From: Prevotella sp.
Lineage (GTDB): Bacteria > Bacteroidota > Bacteroidia > Bacteroidales > Bacteroidaceae
Direction: 5' to 3'
Length of the DNA stretch: 32,960 bases
NCBI GenBank assembly: GCA_017524385.1
Contig: JAFWSS010000057.1
Span: forward strand, 1-32,960
Shown here: positions 24,296-31,553 of the stretch, one piece after another
How positions within the stretch are numbered: position 1 is the stretch's first letter
How the letters are laid out: every line of letters begins with the position of its first letter
Translations under genes and position numbers: made by a program
The notes under the pieces: generated by a model
The model's input: the letters and a program-made list of their open reading frames with translations, nothing else
What the model was told of the DNA's origin: nothing
Databases searched by the model: none

Positions 24296-24696
24296 CCCAC
24301 GTAAGTCAGGAATTCGTCGTATTCGCGGATATAATCTTGTTCGTCAAACAGATGAGAAGCAAGTACGAGGCATACTGCGCCCGAAGAGAAGTCGTCGAGC
24401 GTACGCCAGATGCCGGGACCGACATACAAGCCTTGGTAAGGGTGGTTGAGGTGGTATGTGGCGCGCTCCTCGCCATCATCGACGTTGACGTCAAACGAAC
24501 CGCTGGTGGCGATGATGAGTTGTTCCAACTGCCGGTGGGCGTGTCCGCCACGGCATTCTCCAGACGGCACGTCGTAGGTCCAGTAGGCTCGTGCGATGGA
24601 GAAAGGCACCTCCATCTCTTCTTGTGCGACGGTGAGGTTGCCGCGTGGGTCGGTGATTTTGGGGAGTTCTATGATGCGTACTTTTTCTTTTAGCAT
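24283..24696 (-). CDS. FdtA/WxcM-type sugar 3,4-ketoisomerase-like cupin
   Basis: A 137-residue single-cupin protein of the FdtA/QdtA/WxcM-like family. Members isomerise dTDP-4-keto-6-deoxyglucose to its 3-keto form for amino-sugar synthesis. Typical features are TDPRGNLTVAQ near the N-terminus, the metal/base-site block RGGHAHRQLEQLI (about 49-61), the VDDG turn, and GLYVGPGIWRTL. It overlaps the GNAT gene. No aminotransferase, dTDP-glucose synthase or glycosyltransferase is nearby, so the full sugar pathway would have to be encoded elsewhere. Confidence 0.88.
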   Translation of the reverse strand: MLKEKVRIIELPKITDPRGNLTVAQEEMEVPFSIARAYWTYDVPSGECRGGHAHRQLEQLIIATSGSFDVNVDDGEERATYHLNHPYQGLYVGPGIWRTLDDFSSGAVCLVLASHLFDEQDYIREYDEFLTYVGCLK

Positions 24697-24715
24697 ATCG
24701 TTTTGGTGTTGTCTT

Positions 24716-25216
24716 TCAAGTTTTTTTGTCGCCTAATACAATAACCTCGCAATCGGTGAATTTCGCGCCATCGATGGTCAGTCTTACCATCGTCCGCTCT
24801 TGTTGCCATCCTTGCAGTCCGGCTGCTCCGGGATTGATGTGCAGCAGGCCGAGTGTCTTGTCATACTTGATTTTCAAGATGTGTGAGTGCCCGCTGATGA
24901 AAAGTTGTGGCGGGTGGCTGTAAATCTGTCGTGCGATGCTGGAGTCATAGCGACCTGGATAGCCTCCGATATGTTTCATGAGCACATCCACTTCCTCGCA
25001 TTTGAAGCGTAGGATTTCGGGAAACATCAGGCGTAGGTCTCCGCCGTCACAGTTGCCGCAGACGGCACGTAGCGGACGGAATTCAGCCAGGCGGTCGGCC
25101 AGTTCTGTGGAGCAAATGTCGCCTGCGTGCCAGATTTCGTCGCAAGGGTCGAAATGGGTAAGGTAGCGTGGGTCCCAGTGGGAATGTGTGTCGCTGATGA
25201 TGCCTATTTTCTTCAT
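24716..25216 (-). CDS. YfcE-type metallophosphoesterase
   Basis: A 166-residue calcineurin-like phosphodiesterase of the YfcE/MJ0936 family. Its two-metal site is complete: SDTH (D9, H11), HAGD, GNCD and GHSH. Family members hydrolyse phosphodiesters in vitro, but the natural substrate is unknown. I chose the ATG at 25216 (MKKIGIISDTHSH); a longer frame only overlaps the upstream gene. The start overlaps the stop of the cytidylate-kinase-like gene by 4 bp, showing tight coupling. Confidence 0.92.
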   Translation of the reverse strand: MKKIGIISDTHSHWDPRYLTHFDPCDEIWHAGDICSTELADRLAEFRPLRAVCGNCDGGDLRLMFPEILRFKCEEVDVLMKHIGGYPGRYDSSIARQIYSHPPQLFISGHSHILKIKYDKTLGLLHINPGAAGLQGWQQERTMVRLTIDGAKFTDCEVIVLGDKKT

Positions 25217-25857
25217 CCTTCCGTCTCCTTTCTCAGTATGGCCATTCGTTCGTTGATGAACAGGGCTATGAGTCGTGTGGTGCCTTCCAGTCCGAGCAGT
25301 GTGGAGTTGACGCACAGGTCGTAGGACTGGCTGTCGCCCCATTTCTTTCCCGTGTAATAGTTGTAGTAGGATGCACGGTTGCTCTCCTTGGTGTGTATGA
25401 TTTTCAGTGCAGCCTCCCGGTCGCAGCCATGGCGGTCGGCCACTTGGGCGACGCGGTAGTCCAGGTCGGCTGTGATGAAGATGCTCACCGCCTCGCGCAT
25501 GTCGCGTAGGATGTAGTCGGCGCAGCGGCCCACAAAGACGCAGTTGCCTTCTGAGGCGGCCTTCAGAATGGCCTGCGCCTGGAATTGGAACAGACTCTCC
25601 TGCGAGAATTTGTTGGTGTAGAAATTGTTGTCGCTCATATGCTGCGCGTGGAGGTGGAAGAGCGATTTGAAAAACTGTTTGTGCTCGTCGTGCTGCTCGA
25701 AGAACTGCTCGCTGAAACCACTCTCCTTGGCTGCAAGGTTGAGCAGTTCCCTGTCGTAGAATTGGCAGTCGAACTCCTTTGCGAGTTGCTGCGCGATGAC
25801 ACGTCCTCCGGAGCCTAATTGCCGGCCCACGTTGATGATGATATGCTGCTTATCCAT
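25213..25857 (-). CDS. Cytidylate kinase-like family protein
   Basis: A 214-residue P-loop protein of the cytidylate-kinase-like family, distinct from housekeeping Cmk. It shows INVGRQLGSGGRVIAQQLA at the N-terminus, FDCQFYDRELL and FVGRCADYIL. A nucleoside-monophosphate kinase fold is clear, but the substrate of this subgroup is not established. It overlaps the MATE gene by 8 bp and the YfcE gene by 4 bp. Confidence 0.88.
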   Translation of the reverse strand: MDKQHIIINVGRQLGSGGRVIAQQLAKEFDCQFYDRELLNLAAKESGFSEQFFEQHDEHKQFFKSLFHLHAQHMSDNNFYTNKFSQESLFQFQAQAILKAASEGNCVFVGRCADYILRDMREAVSIFITADLDYRVAQVADRHGCDREAALKIIHTKESNRASYYNYYTGKKWGDSQSYDLCVNSTLLGLEGTTRLIALFINERMAILRKETEG

Positions 25858-27214
25858 TTGAAGGTTGTTCTGGTTTCTTGAATTGGCGCAATAGTTTCCA
25901 CATGACGAAGAAGGTCACCACGGCTGAGATGGCGTCTGAGAAGGCGAACGAGAACCACACACCGTCGAGTTGGAGGAAGCGTGGGAGGACCAACATCAGG
26001 GGTAGTAGGAAGAGCAACTGTCGCGAGAGTGAGAGGAAGATGCTCACCTTCGCCTTTCCGATGCTCTGGAAGAAATTGGTAGTGACGATTTGGTAACCCA
26101 CGATGGGAATGGCGGCGTTGGCCAGTATCAGTCCGCGTTCTGCCAATCGGATAAGGTTGTCGTCGGTGGTGAACAAGCGTGCGCAATAGTAGGGCAAGAA
26201 CTCGCTCACGGCCCATCCTGCGGTGGCTACGATGGTGGCGCAGACGATGGCGTAGCGATACACTTTCAGCATGCGGTCGTAATGCATGGCACCGTAGTTG
26301 TAACCTGCAATGGGTTGCATGCCTTGGTTCAGGCCGAAAATCACCATGAAGAAGAGGAAGGAGATGCGATTGACGATGCCGTAGGCACCCACGGCAAGGT
26401 CGCCTCCGTAGGCATAAAGGCTCTTGTTGAACACGATGACAATCAAGCAAGAGGTGGCGTGCATGAGGAAGGGCGACATGCCGATGCCCACGATGTTCTT
26501 TATGATATTGCTCTTCAGGCGGTAGATGCCTCGCTCGAGATGGATGATTTCCGACTTGTTGGAGAACAGTCGGAATTGCCAGCAAAGCGCCAGGAATTGT
26601 GCGAGGATGGTGGCGATGGCGGCCCCTCGTATGCCCATGTCGAAGACGTAGATGAAGAGGGGGTCGAGCAGGGTGTTGAGCACCACGGTGAAGATGGTGG
26701 CATACATAGCCTGTCGTGGCTTGCTTGCAGACCTCAGCACGGCGTTCTGCCCCAGGTACATGTGTGTGATGACGTTGCCAAAGAGGATGATTTCCATATA
26801 CTCCCGGGCGTATGGAAGTGTCTGGTCGCTGGCGCCGAAGAACATGAGTATGGGGTCGAGGAACGGCAGTGTGAGTATGGCGAACAGCACTCCGATGATC
26901 ACATTCAGGCTCACGCAGTTGCCGAAGATGTTCAACGCCGTGGGGTAGTCCTTCTGTCCCAGTCTTACGGAGATCATGGTAGAAGCCCCCACGCCGACAG
27001 CCGCTCCGAAGGCGGCGGATAGGTTCATGAAAGGAAAGGTGACTGCCAGGCCTGAAATGGCGAGCGCACCGACACCTTGTCCGATGAAGATGCTATCCAC
27101 CATATTGTATAGCGATGAGGCCGTCATGGCCACGATGGCAGGGAGGGCATACTGTATCAGCAGTTTGCCTACGGGTTTTGTTCCTAGTTCCAGCGTGGCT
27201 TGTTTGTTGTCCAT
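25850..27214 (-). CDS. MATE family efflux transporter
   Basis: A 454-residue inner-membrane protein with about 12 hydrophobic segments and the MATE pattern: PAIVAMTASSLYNMVDSIFIGQGVG in TM1 and the GLNQGMQPIAGYNYGA signature in the second half. It exports drugs or metabolites using an ion gradient. I chose the ATG at 27214 (MDNKQATLELGTKP) because the -7 motif on the minus strand at 27242-27249 would make the upstream ATG at 27244 untranscribed. It is the first gene of a five-gene minus-strand operon. Confidence 0.93.
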   Translation of the reverse strand: MDNKQATLELGTKPVGKLLIQYALPAIVAMTASSLYNMVDSIFIGQGVGALAISGLAVTFPFMNLSAAFGAAVGVGASTMISVRLGQKDYPTALNIFGNCVSLNVIIGVLFAILTLPFLDPILMFFGASDQTLPYAREYMEIILFGNVITHMYLGQNAVLRSASKPRQAMYATIFTVVLNTLLDPLFIYVFDMGIRGAAIATILAQFLALCWQFRLFSNKSEIIHLERGIYRLKSNIIKNIVGIGMSPFLMHATSCLIVIVFNKSLYAYGGDLAVGAYGIVNRISFLFFMVIFGLNQGMQPIAGYNYGAMHYDRMLKVYRYAIVCATIVATAGWAVSEFLPYYCARLFTTDDNLIRLAERGLILANAAIPIVGYQIVTTNFFQSIGKAKVSIFLSLSRQLLFLLPLMLVLPRFLQLDGVWFSFAFSDAISAVVTFFVMWKLLRQFKKPEQPSNG

Positions 27215-27241
27215 AAGGGAATCTCTCTTGGTTACGAATTG

Positions 27242-27249
27242 CAAAATTA
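27242..27249 (-). promoter_or_regulatory. -7 promoter motif for the five-gene MATE operon
   Basis: The minus strand reads TAATTTTGC, fitting the Bacteroidetes -7 consensus, 27 nt before the MATE start. No clear -33 TTTG is present. Confidence 0.5.
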
Positions 27250-27323
27250 AGCATATTTTCCCATTTTATCCCCTTTTCTCGCATTTTTTTGCTTGTTATC
27301 GTGGCTATGTTGAAAAAAACATC

Positions 27324-27331
27324 TAATTTTG
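27324..27331 (+). promoter_or_regulatory. -7 promoter motif for the subtilase gene
   Basis: TAATTTTG on the plus strand, about 95 nt before the ATG at 27427. The heptamer repeat at 27355-27411 would fall in the 5' leader. Confidence 0.5.
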
Positions 27332-27354
27332 TATGCGAAAATAGTTGGAGAATT

Positions 27355-27411
27355 GAGATTTGAGGATTAGAGGATTGAGATTTGAGGATTGAGATTTGAG
27401 ATTGGAGAATG
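27355..27411. repeat. 7-bp tandem repeat (GAGATTT/GAGGATT)
   Basis: About eight heptamers of the form GAGRTTT or GAGGATT run head to tail, one with an extra base, and end 15 bp before the subtilase ATG. Confidence 0.8.
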
Positions 27412-27426
27412 TAAATTTAAATAATT

Positions 27427-28836
27427 ATGTCATACAAATCATTACGTACCCTTATGCTGGTGGCAGTTATGGCCATCGGCTCAGCCTCCGCCCATGCGGA
27501 AGGCAACGATTATGTCCCTTTTCCTGGAGGGAAGACTTTCCTTTTTCGCGTGACCCTCACAGACAAGCAAGGGACGCCATATTCCATTACCAAGCCATTG
27601 GAATTCCTTTCGGAAAAGTCGGTGCAGAGGAGGCAGCGGCAAGGCCTGCCCGTCGACTCCACCGACCTGCCGCTCTCGCCTGTTTACCTCAAGCAGATCG
27701 CTGCGACACCGAAGGTGGAAATCGTATGTGTGAGCAAATGGAACAACACCGTTCTGGTGAAGGTGCACGACATGGCTGATGCCCTTCCTTTGATGGAAAA
27801 GCCGTTCGTGGAAAAGATGGACCATGTCTTCACTTCACCTGATTCCATTTCACCTTCGACCAGGGTTTTTTACCGGAAAGAATTGGACCCGTATAAAGAC
27901 GGAGAGGATGAATATGGAAGGGCGGCCGTCAATATCGACTTGATGAACGGACGTGAACTGCACAAAATGGGTTTCAGAGGAAAAGGCATCACCATTGCCG
28001 TGTTTGACGGAGGGTTCATGAATGTGGACTCCATCCCGGCTTTTAAAAACGTCCATATCTTGGGGAAGAAGGATTTCGTAGCATTCAAGTCCCAGAACAT
28101 TTGCATTGAGGGCGACCATGGCACACGTGTGCTATCCACCATGGCCTTGGATGTGAAAGGTGCCTTCGTGGGGACGGCTCCCGATGCCGATTACTGGCTC
28201 TTCAGGACAGAGGACAACTACACGGAGTTTCCTGCAGAGGAGGATTATTGGGCAGCAGCAGCCGAATATGCCGACTCCCTGGGTGTCGATATCATCAGCA
28301 GTTCCTTAGGCTACCAGGATTTCGACATCCATGACTTAGACCACAAATACTATGAGTTGGACGGAAACCACTCACTCATCTCCTGCACCTCCTCATGCTT
28401 GTCTTCAAAAGGCATCATACATGTCAACAGCGCAGGAAACGACGGCAATGATACTTGGAAGAAGGTGGGTTTCCCTGCTGATGCACGCGACATCCTCGCT
28501 GTAGGTGCAGTGACGAGGACAAGGATGAATGCCAATTTCTCCTCTGTCGGGCCTTCTGATGACGGAAGGGTGAAGCCCGATGTGATGGCGTTGGGAAGTG
28601 CCGCTGCCACAATCGGTGGACGAGGGACCGCCAATAGCGACATGGGCACGTCGTTCGCTTGCCCCATCACTGCAGGAATGGTGGCGAGCCTCTGGCAGTC
28701 GGCTCCCGACAAGACGGCCCACGAGGTGATGGATGCCGTGAGACGGAGCGGCGACAATTATGAAACCCCGAACAATGTGTTCGGATATGGCATCCCTGAC
28801 TTCATGAAGGCATACCATATCTTGAAGGGGCAATGA
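27427..28836 (+). CDS. Exported subtilisin-like serine protease (S8)
   Basis: A 469-residue protein with a signal peptide (about 1-24, ending SASAHA). An N-terminal prodomain-like region follows, and the S8 catalytic domain runs from about 165. The triad is visible as D194 in IAVFDGGF, H231 in GDHGTRVLS and S409 in GTSFACPITAG, with the oxyanion Asn in NSAGNDGND. It should degrade proteins in the periplasm or outside the cell. It has no obvious C-terminal sorting domain, ending YHILKGQ. It has its own -7 promoter and a repeat-rich leader. Confidence 0.92.
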   Translation: MSYKSLRTLMLVAVMAIGSASAHAEGNDYVPFPGGKTFLFRVTLTDKQGTPYSITKPLEFLSEKSVQRRQRQGLPVDSTDLPLSPVYLKQIAATPKVEIVCVSKWNNTVLVKVHDMADALPLMEKPFVEKMDHVFTSPDSISPSTRVFYRKELDPYKDGEDEYGRAAVNIDLMNGRELHKMGFRGKGITIAVFDGGFMNVDSIPAFKNVHILGKKDFVAFKSQNICIEGDHGTRVLSTMALDVKGAFVGTAPDADYWLFRTEDNYTEFPAEEDYWAAAAEYADSLGVDIISSSLGYQDFDIHDLDHKYYELDGNHSLISCTSSCLSSKGIIHVNSAGNDGNDTWKKVGFPADARDILAVGAVTRTRMNANFSSVGPSDDGRVKPDVMALGSAAATIGGRGTANSDMGTSFACPITAGMVASLWQSAPDKTAHEVMDAVRRSGDNYETPNNVFGYGIPDFMKAYHILKGQ

Positions 28837-28860
28837 AACTTTGGGCTTGGACCCCAAGGG

Positions 28861-28905
28861 CTTTAAGGACTTTAAAGACCTTAAGGCCCTTGAATCCCCT
28901 AAAGA
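28861..28905. repeat. 9-bp degenerate tandem repeat before xseA
   Basis: Five 9-bp units (CTTTAAGGA, CTTTAAAGA, CCTTAAGGC, CCTTGAATC, CCCTAAAGA) lie just before the chosen xseA start. They keep the upstream frame open as Phe-Lys-Asp-type triplets. Confidence 0.65.
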
Positions 28906-28921
28906 CAATAGACTTTTGATG

Positions 28922-30235
28922 ATGAGCAAGATAGAGGGAAAGAAAATGACTCTCCTTGAGTTGAACTGTCTGGTGCGTGACCTCATTGAGACTTGCATGG
29001 GCCAAAACTCCTATTGGGTGGAGGCGGAGATTGCAAGCCTGAACGAGAGAGGGGGGCATTGCTACCTAGAACTCATAGAAAAAAATGAGGTGGGAAACAC
29101 GCCTGTGGCAAAGGCCTCGGCAAGATGCTGGCGCAACACCTGGTATTTGGTGAAGGCGCATTTCCTCAGGGTGGCCGGAAAGCAACTCGCCGTGGGAATG
29201 AAGGTGCTGCTCAAGGTGTCGCCACAATTCCATGAGAACTATGGCTTCTCATGGATCGTGAGCGACATAGACCCCTCGTTCACACTCGGAAACATGCTTC
29301 TCAGAAGGCAGGAAATCATCAAACGGTTGAAGGAGGAGGGTATGTTTGATGCCAATCGTTCCCTGCATTTGCCTCTGTTCACCCAACGCATTGCTGTCAT
29401 CTCCAGTGCCACTGCCGCCGGTTATGGAGATTTCTGCAACCACCTGGCAGACAATGAGTTCGGATATAAGTTCCATACCACGTTGTTCTCTGCCATCATG
29501 CAAGGCGAGGGGGTTGAAAGAAGCGTCATCGCCGCACTCAACCAGGTGAACATGCGGGAGGATGAATTTGACTGCGTGGTCATCACAAGGGGAGGCGGGG
29601 CTACCAGCGACCTTTCCGGTTTCGACACCTACGACCTCGCCTGCAACGTGGTCAACTTCCCGCTGCCGGTCATCACGGCCATCGGTCACGACCGCGACGA
29701 GAGCGTGCTCGACATGGTCTCGAACGTCACGGTGAAGACCCCCACCGCTGCCGCAGCCTTCCTCATCGACAGGCTTCACAATGCGGGCCTGCGCATCGAA
29801 CAAGCCGAGACGCGAATCTTGAACGTGGTGGAGGGGCGGATGCAACAAGAACGGATGCGCCTCAAACACCTTTCCGTGCGCATCCCCACGCTCTTCGCAT
29901 TGGTCAAGGCAAGGCAGACGGGAAAACTCGATGCTTGGCAGAGTCGCATGGAGACCGTCGTGAGGATGAAGGTGGAGCGTGGAAAGACGGATGTGGAGAG
30001 ATGGGAGAGCAGGGCGGTGAACGCCGTGGCGGCCCTCCTTTCCAACGAACGGCATCGCCTGCAACTGTTGGAACAGCGGCTGGATGCCGTGGACCCCAAG
30101 AGAATATTGGAGAGAGGATACAGCATCACCCTCAGAGAGGGAAAGGCCGTGCGCAGCGTAGCAGAACTGAAGGCAGGCGACCGCATCGAGACCCGGTTGA
30201 AGGATGGCAGGGCGACTTCCGTGGTGACGCCATGA
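28922..30235 (+). CDS. xseA: Exodeoxyribonuclease VII large subunit
   Basis: A 437-residue homologue of XseA, which with the small subunit XseB degrades single-stranded DNA. It has the N-terminal OB-fold (about 8-100; YWVEAEIASLN, GHCYLELIEK), the catalytic domain with RIAVISSATAAGYGDF and TRGGGATSDLSGFD, and the GHDRDESVLDMV block, then the helical C-terminus ending with ILERGYSIT. I chose the ATG at 28922 (MSKIEGKKMTLLEL); the frame is open further up, but that part is a 9-bp tandem repeat. The xseB gene usually found next to it is missing: 30236-30422 has no frame longer than 20 codons of that type. Confidence 0.93.
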   Translation: MSKIEGKKMTLLELNCLVRDLIETCMGQNSYWVEAEIASLNERGGHCYLELIEKNEVGNTPVAKASARCWRNTWYLVKAHFLRVAGKQLAVGMKVLLKVSPQFHENYGFSWIVSDIDPSFTLGNMLLRRQEIIKRLKEEGMFDANRSLHLPLFTQRIAVISSATAAGYGDFCNHLADNEFGYKFHTTLFSAIMQGEGVERSVIAALNQVNMREDEFDCVVITRGGGATSDLSGFDTYDLACNVVNFPLPVITAIGHDRDESVLDMVSNVTVKTPTAAAAFLIDRLHNAGLRIEQAETRILNVVEGRMQQERMRLKHLSVRIPTLFALVKARQTGKLDAWQSRMETVVRMKVERGKTDVERWESRAVNAVAALLSNERHRLQLLEQRLDAVDPKRILERGYSITLREGKAVRSVAELKAGDRIETRLKDGRATSVVTP

Positions 30236-30331
30236 TTGAGGTGTCGGGCGGTGAAGAAAGGATGAAAAAGGGTGAAAAACGGCAGAAATGAGGGCTGAAA
30301 AGGCCTTGACGCACTTTTTTTGTGCGAATCA

Positions 30332-30363
30332 TTTGCAACTTTCATCCTTTTTTCATATTTTTG
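30332..30363 (+). promoter_or_regulatory. Bacteroidetes-type promoter of buk
   Basis: TTTG (30332-30335) and TATTTTTG (30356-30363) are separated by 20 bp, a near-ideal match, 59 nt before the ATG. Confidence 0.8.
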
Positions 30364-30422
30364 CGGTAAATATACAATCATACTAAAAACACAGCATTTT
30401 GTTTGCCTAAGCATTTACTATT

Positions 30423-31484
30423 ATGAAAATACTGGCTATCAACCCCGGAATGATTTCCACCAAGGTGGGAGTGTTTGTCGATGAGGAAATCGTGATGCAT
30501 GCCTGCATCAACCATCCCTATGAGGAATTGTGCCGTTATCCCTTCATCATGGACGAGTTCGATTATCGGAAGGAGAAGTTGGTCGAGGAACTGCAGCGTC
30601 AGGGCTTCGGCATGGACTTCGATGTGGTCGTTGGAAGAGGAGGACTGGTGAAACCCATTGAGAGTGGTGTTTATGAACTCAACGAGAAGGTGATAGAGGA
30701 CACCATGCACCCACGTCTGCACCATGCTTGCAACCTCGGTTCGCTCATCGCCCTCAGCATTGCCAAGGAAATACCCGGATGCCGTGCCTTCACCGTGGAC
30801 CCAGGCGTGGTGGACGAACTGGAGGATGTCGCAAGGATCAGCGGACTGCCCGAAATGCCGCACCAGACCATCTGGCACGCTCTCAACCAAAGGGAGATCG
30901 CCAAGAGGTATTGCCTGGAGCACGGTGTGAAATACGAGGAGCAAGACCTCATTGTGTGTCACCTGGGAAGCGGCATATCATTTGCCATGCACCACCACGG
31001 ACGTGCCATCGCCTGCAGCGACGCCCTCAGCGGCGACGGGCCTTTCAGTCCGTCAAGGGCCGGTACGCTGCCTTCCGTCCAACTCATACAATTGTGCTAT
31101 AGCGGGAAATATACGGAGAAGGAGATGCTCCGCAAGGTCAATGGGCATAGCGGACTGACCGCTCACCTGGGCACCAATGATGTGAGGATTGTGGAGAAGC
31201 GCATCAAGGAGGGTGACGAGCATGCCAAACTGATACTCGATGCCATGCTCTACAGTGTAGCGAGATACCTCGGTTCGCTCGCCCCGGTCACCTGCGGTCA
31301 CGTGGATGCCGTGTTGCTCACTGGAGCCATGTCGCAAAGCAGTTATGTGAGTGGCGAACTGACGCGCCGGCTGCAATACCTTGCTCCCGTCTTCGTCTAT
31401 CCGGGGGAGGACGAACTCACGGCATTGGCACACAACGTCTATCGTGCACTCACCGGAAAGCAGGAAATCAAGGTCTATAAGTGA
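30423..31484 (+). CDS. buk: Butyrate kinase
   Basis: A 353-residue ASKHA-family acyl kinase that interconverts butyryl phosphate and butyrate with ADP/ATP. Motifs include the phosphate-binding NPGMISTKVG at the N-terminus, VVGRGGLVKP, and CHLGSGISFAMHHHGR. Length is typical. Phosphotransbutyrylase (ptb), the usual partner, is not in the window, and the gene has its own promoter. Some relatives prefer branched-chain acyl groups, so the substrate is not certain. Confidence 0.93.
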   Translation: MKILAINPGMISTKVGVFVDEEIVMHACINHPYEELCRYPFIMDEFDYRKEKLVEELQRQGFGMDFDVVVGRGGLVKPIESGVYELNEKVIEDTMHPRLHHACNLGSLIALSIAKEIPGCRAFTVDPGVVDELEDVARISGLPEMPHQTIWHALNQREIAKRYCLEHGVKYEEQDLIVCHLGSGISFAMHHHGRAIACSDALSGDGPFSPSRAGTLPSVQLIQLCYSGKYTEKEMLRKVNGHSGLTAHLGTNDVRIVEKRIKEGDEHAKLILDAMLYSVARYLGSLAPVTCGHVDAVLLTGAMSQSSYVSGELTRRLQYLAPVFVYPGEDELTALAHNVYRALTGKQEIKVYK

Positions 31485-31503
31485 AAAGATGAGGTGAAAA
31501 TTC

Positions 31504-31532
31504 TTGTTTCTCGTATTTATTGAGTACCTTTG
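31504..31532 (+). promoter_or_regulatory. Promoter of the P-type ATPase gene
   Basis: The -7 motif TACCTTTG (31525-31532), followed by GC, has TTG at 31504-31506, 18 bp upstream. The ATG at 31554 is 21 nt downstream. Confidence 0.55.
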
Positions 31533-31553
31533 CAGCCCATTTCTAGGCTTTGC

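Noticed and set aside
26090-27022. 310-codon open frame on the plus strand
   Set aside because: It is antisense to the MATE gene. The His/Asp/Gly-rich composition is typical of a complement frame of a membrane protein.
30310-30326. Hairpin CGCAC-T7-GTGCG as terminator of xseA
   Set aside because: The T run is in the loop and not after the stem, so it does not fit an intrinsic terminator.
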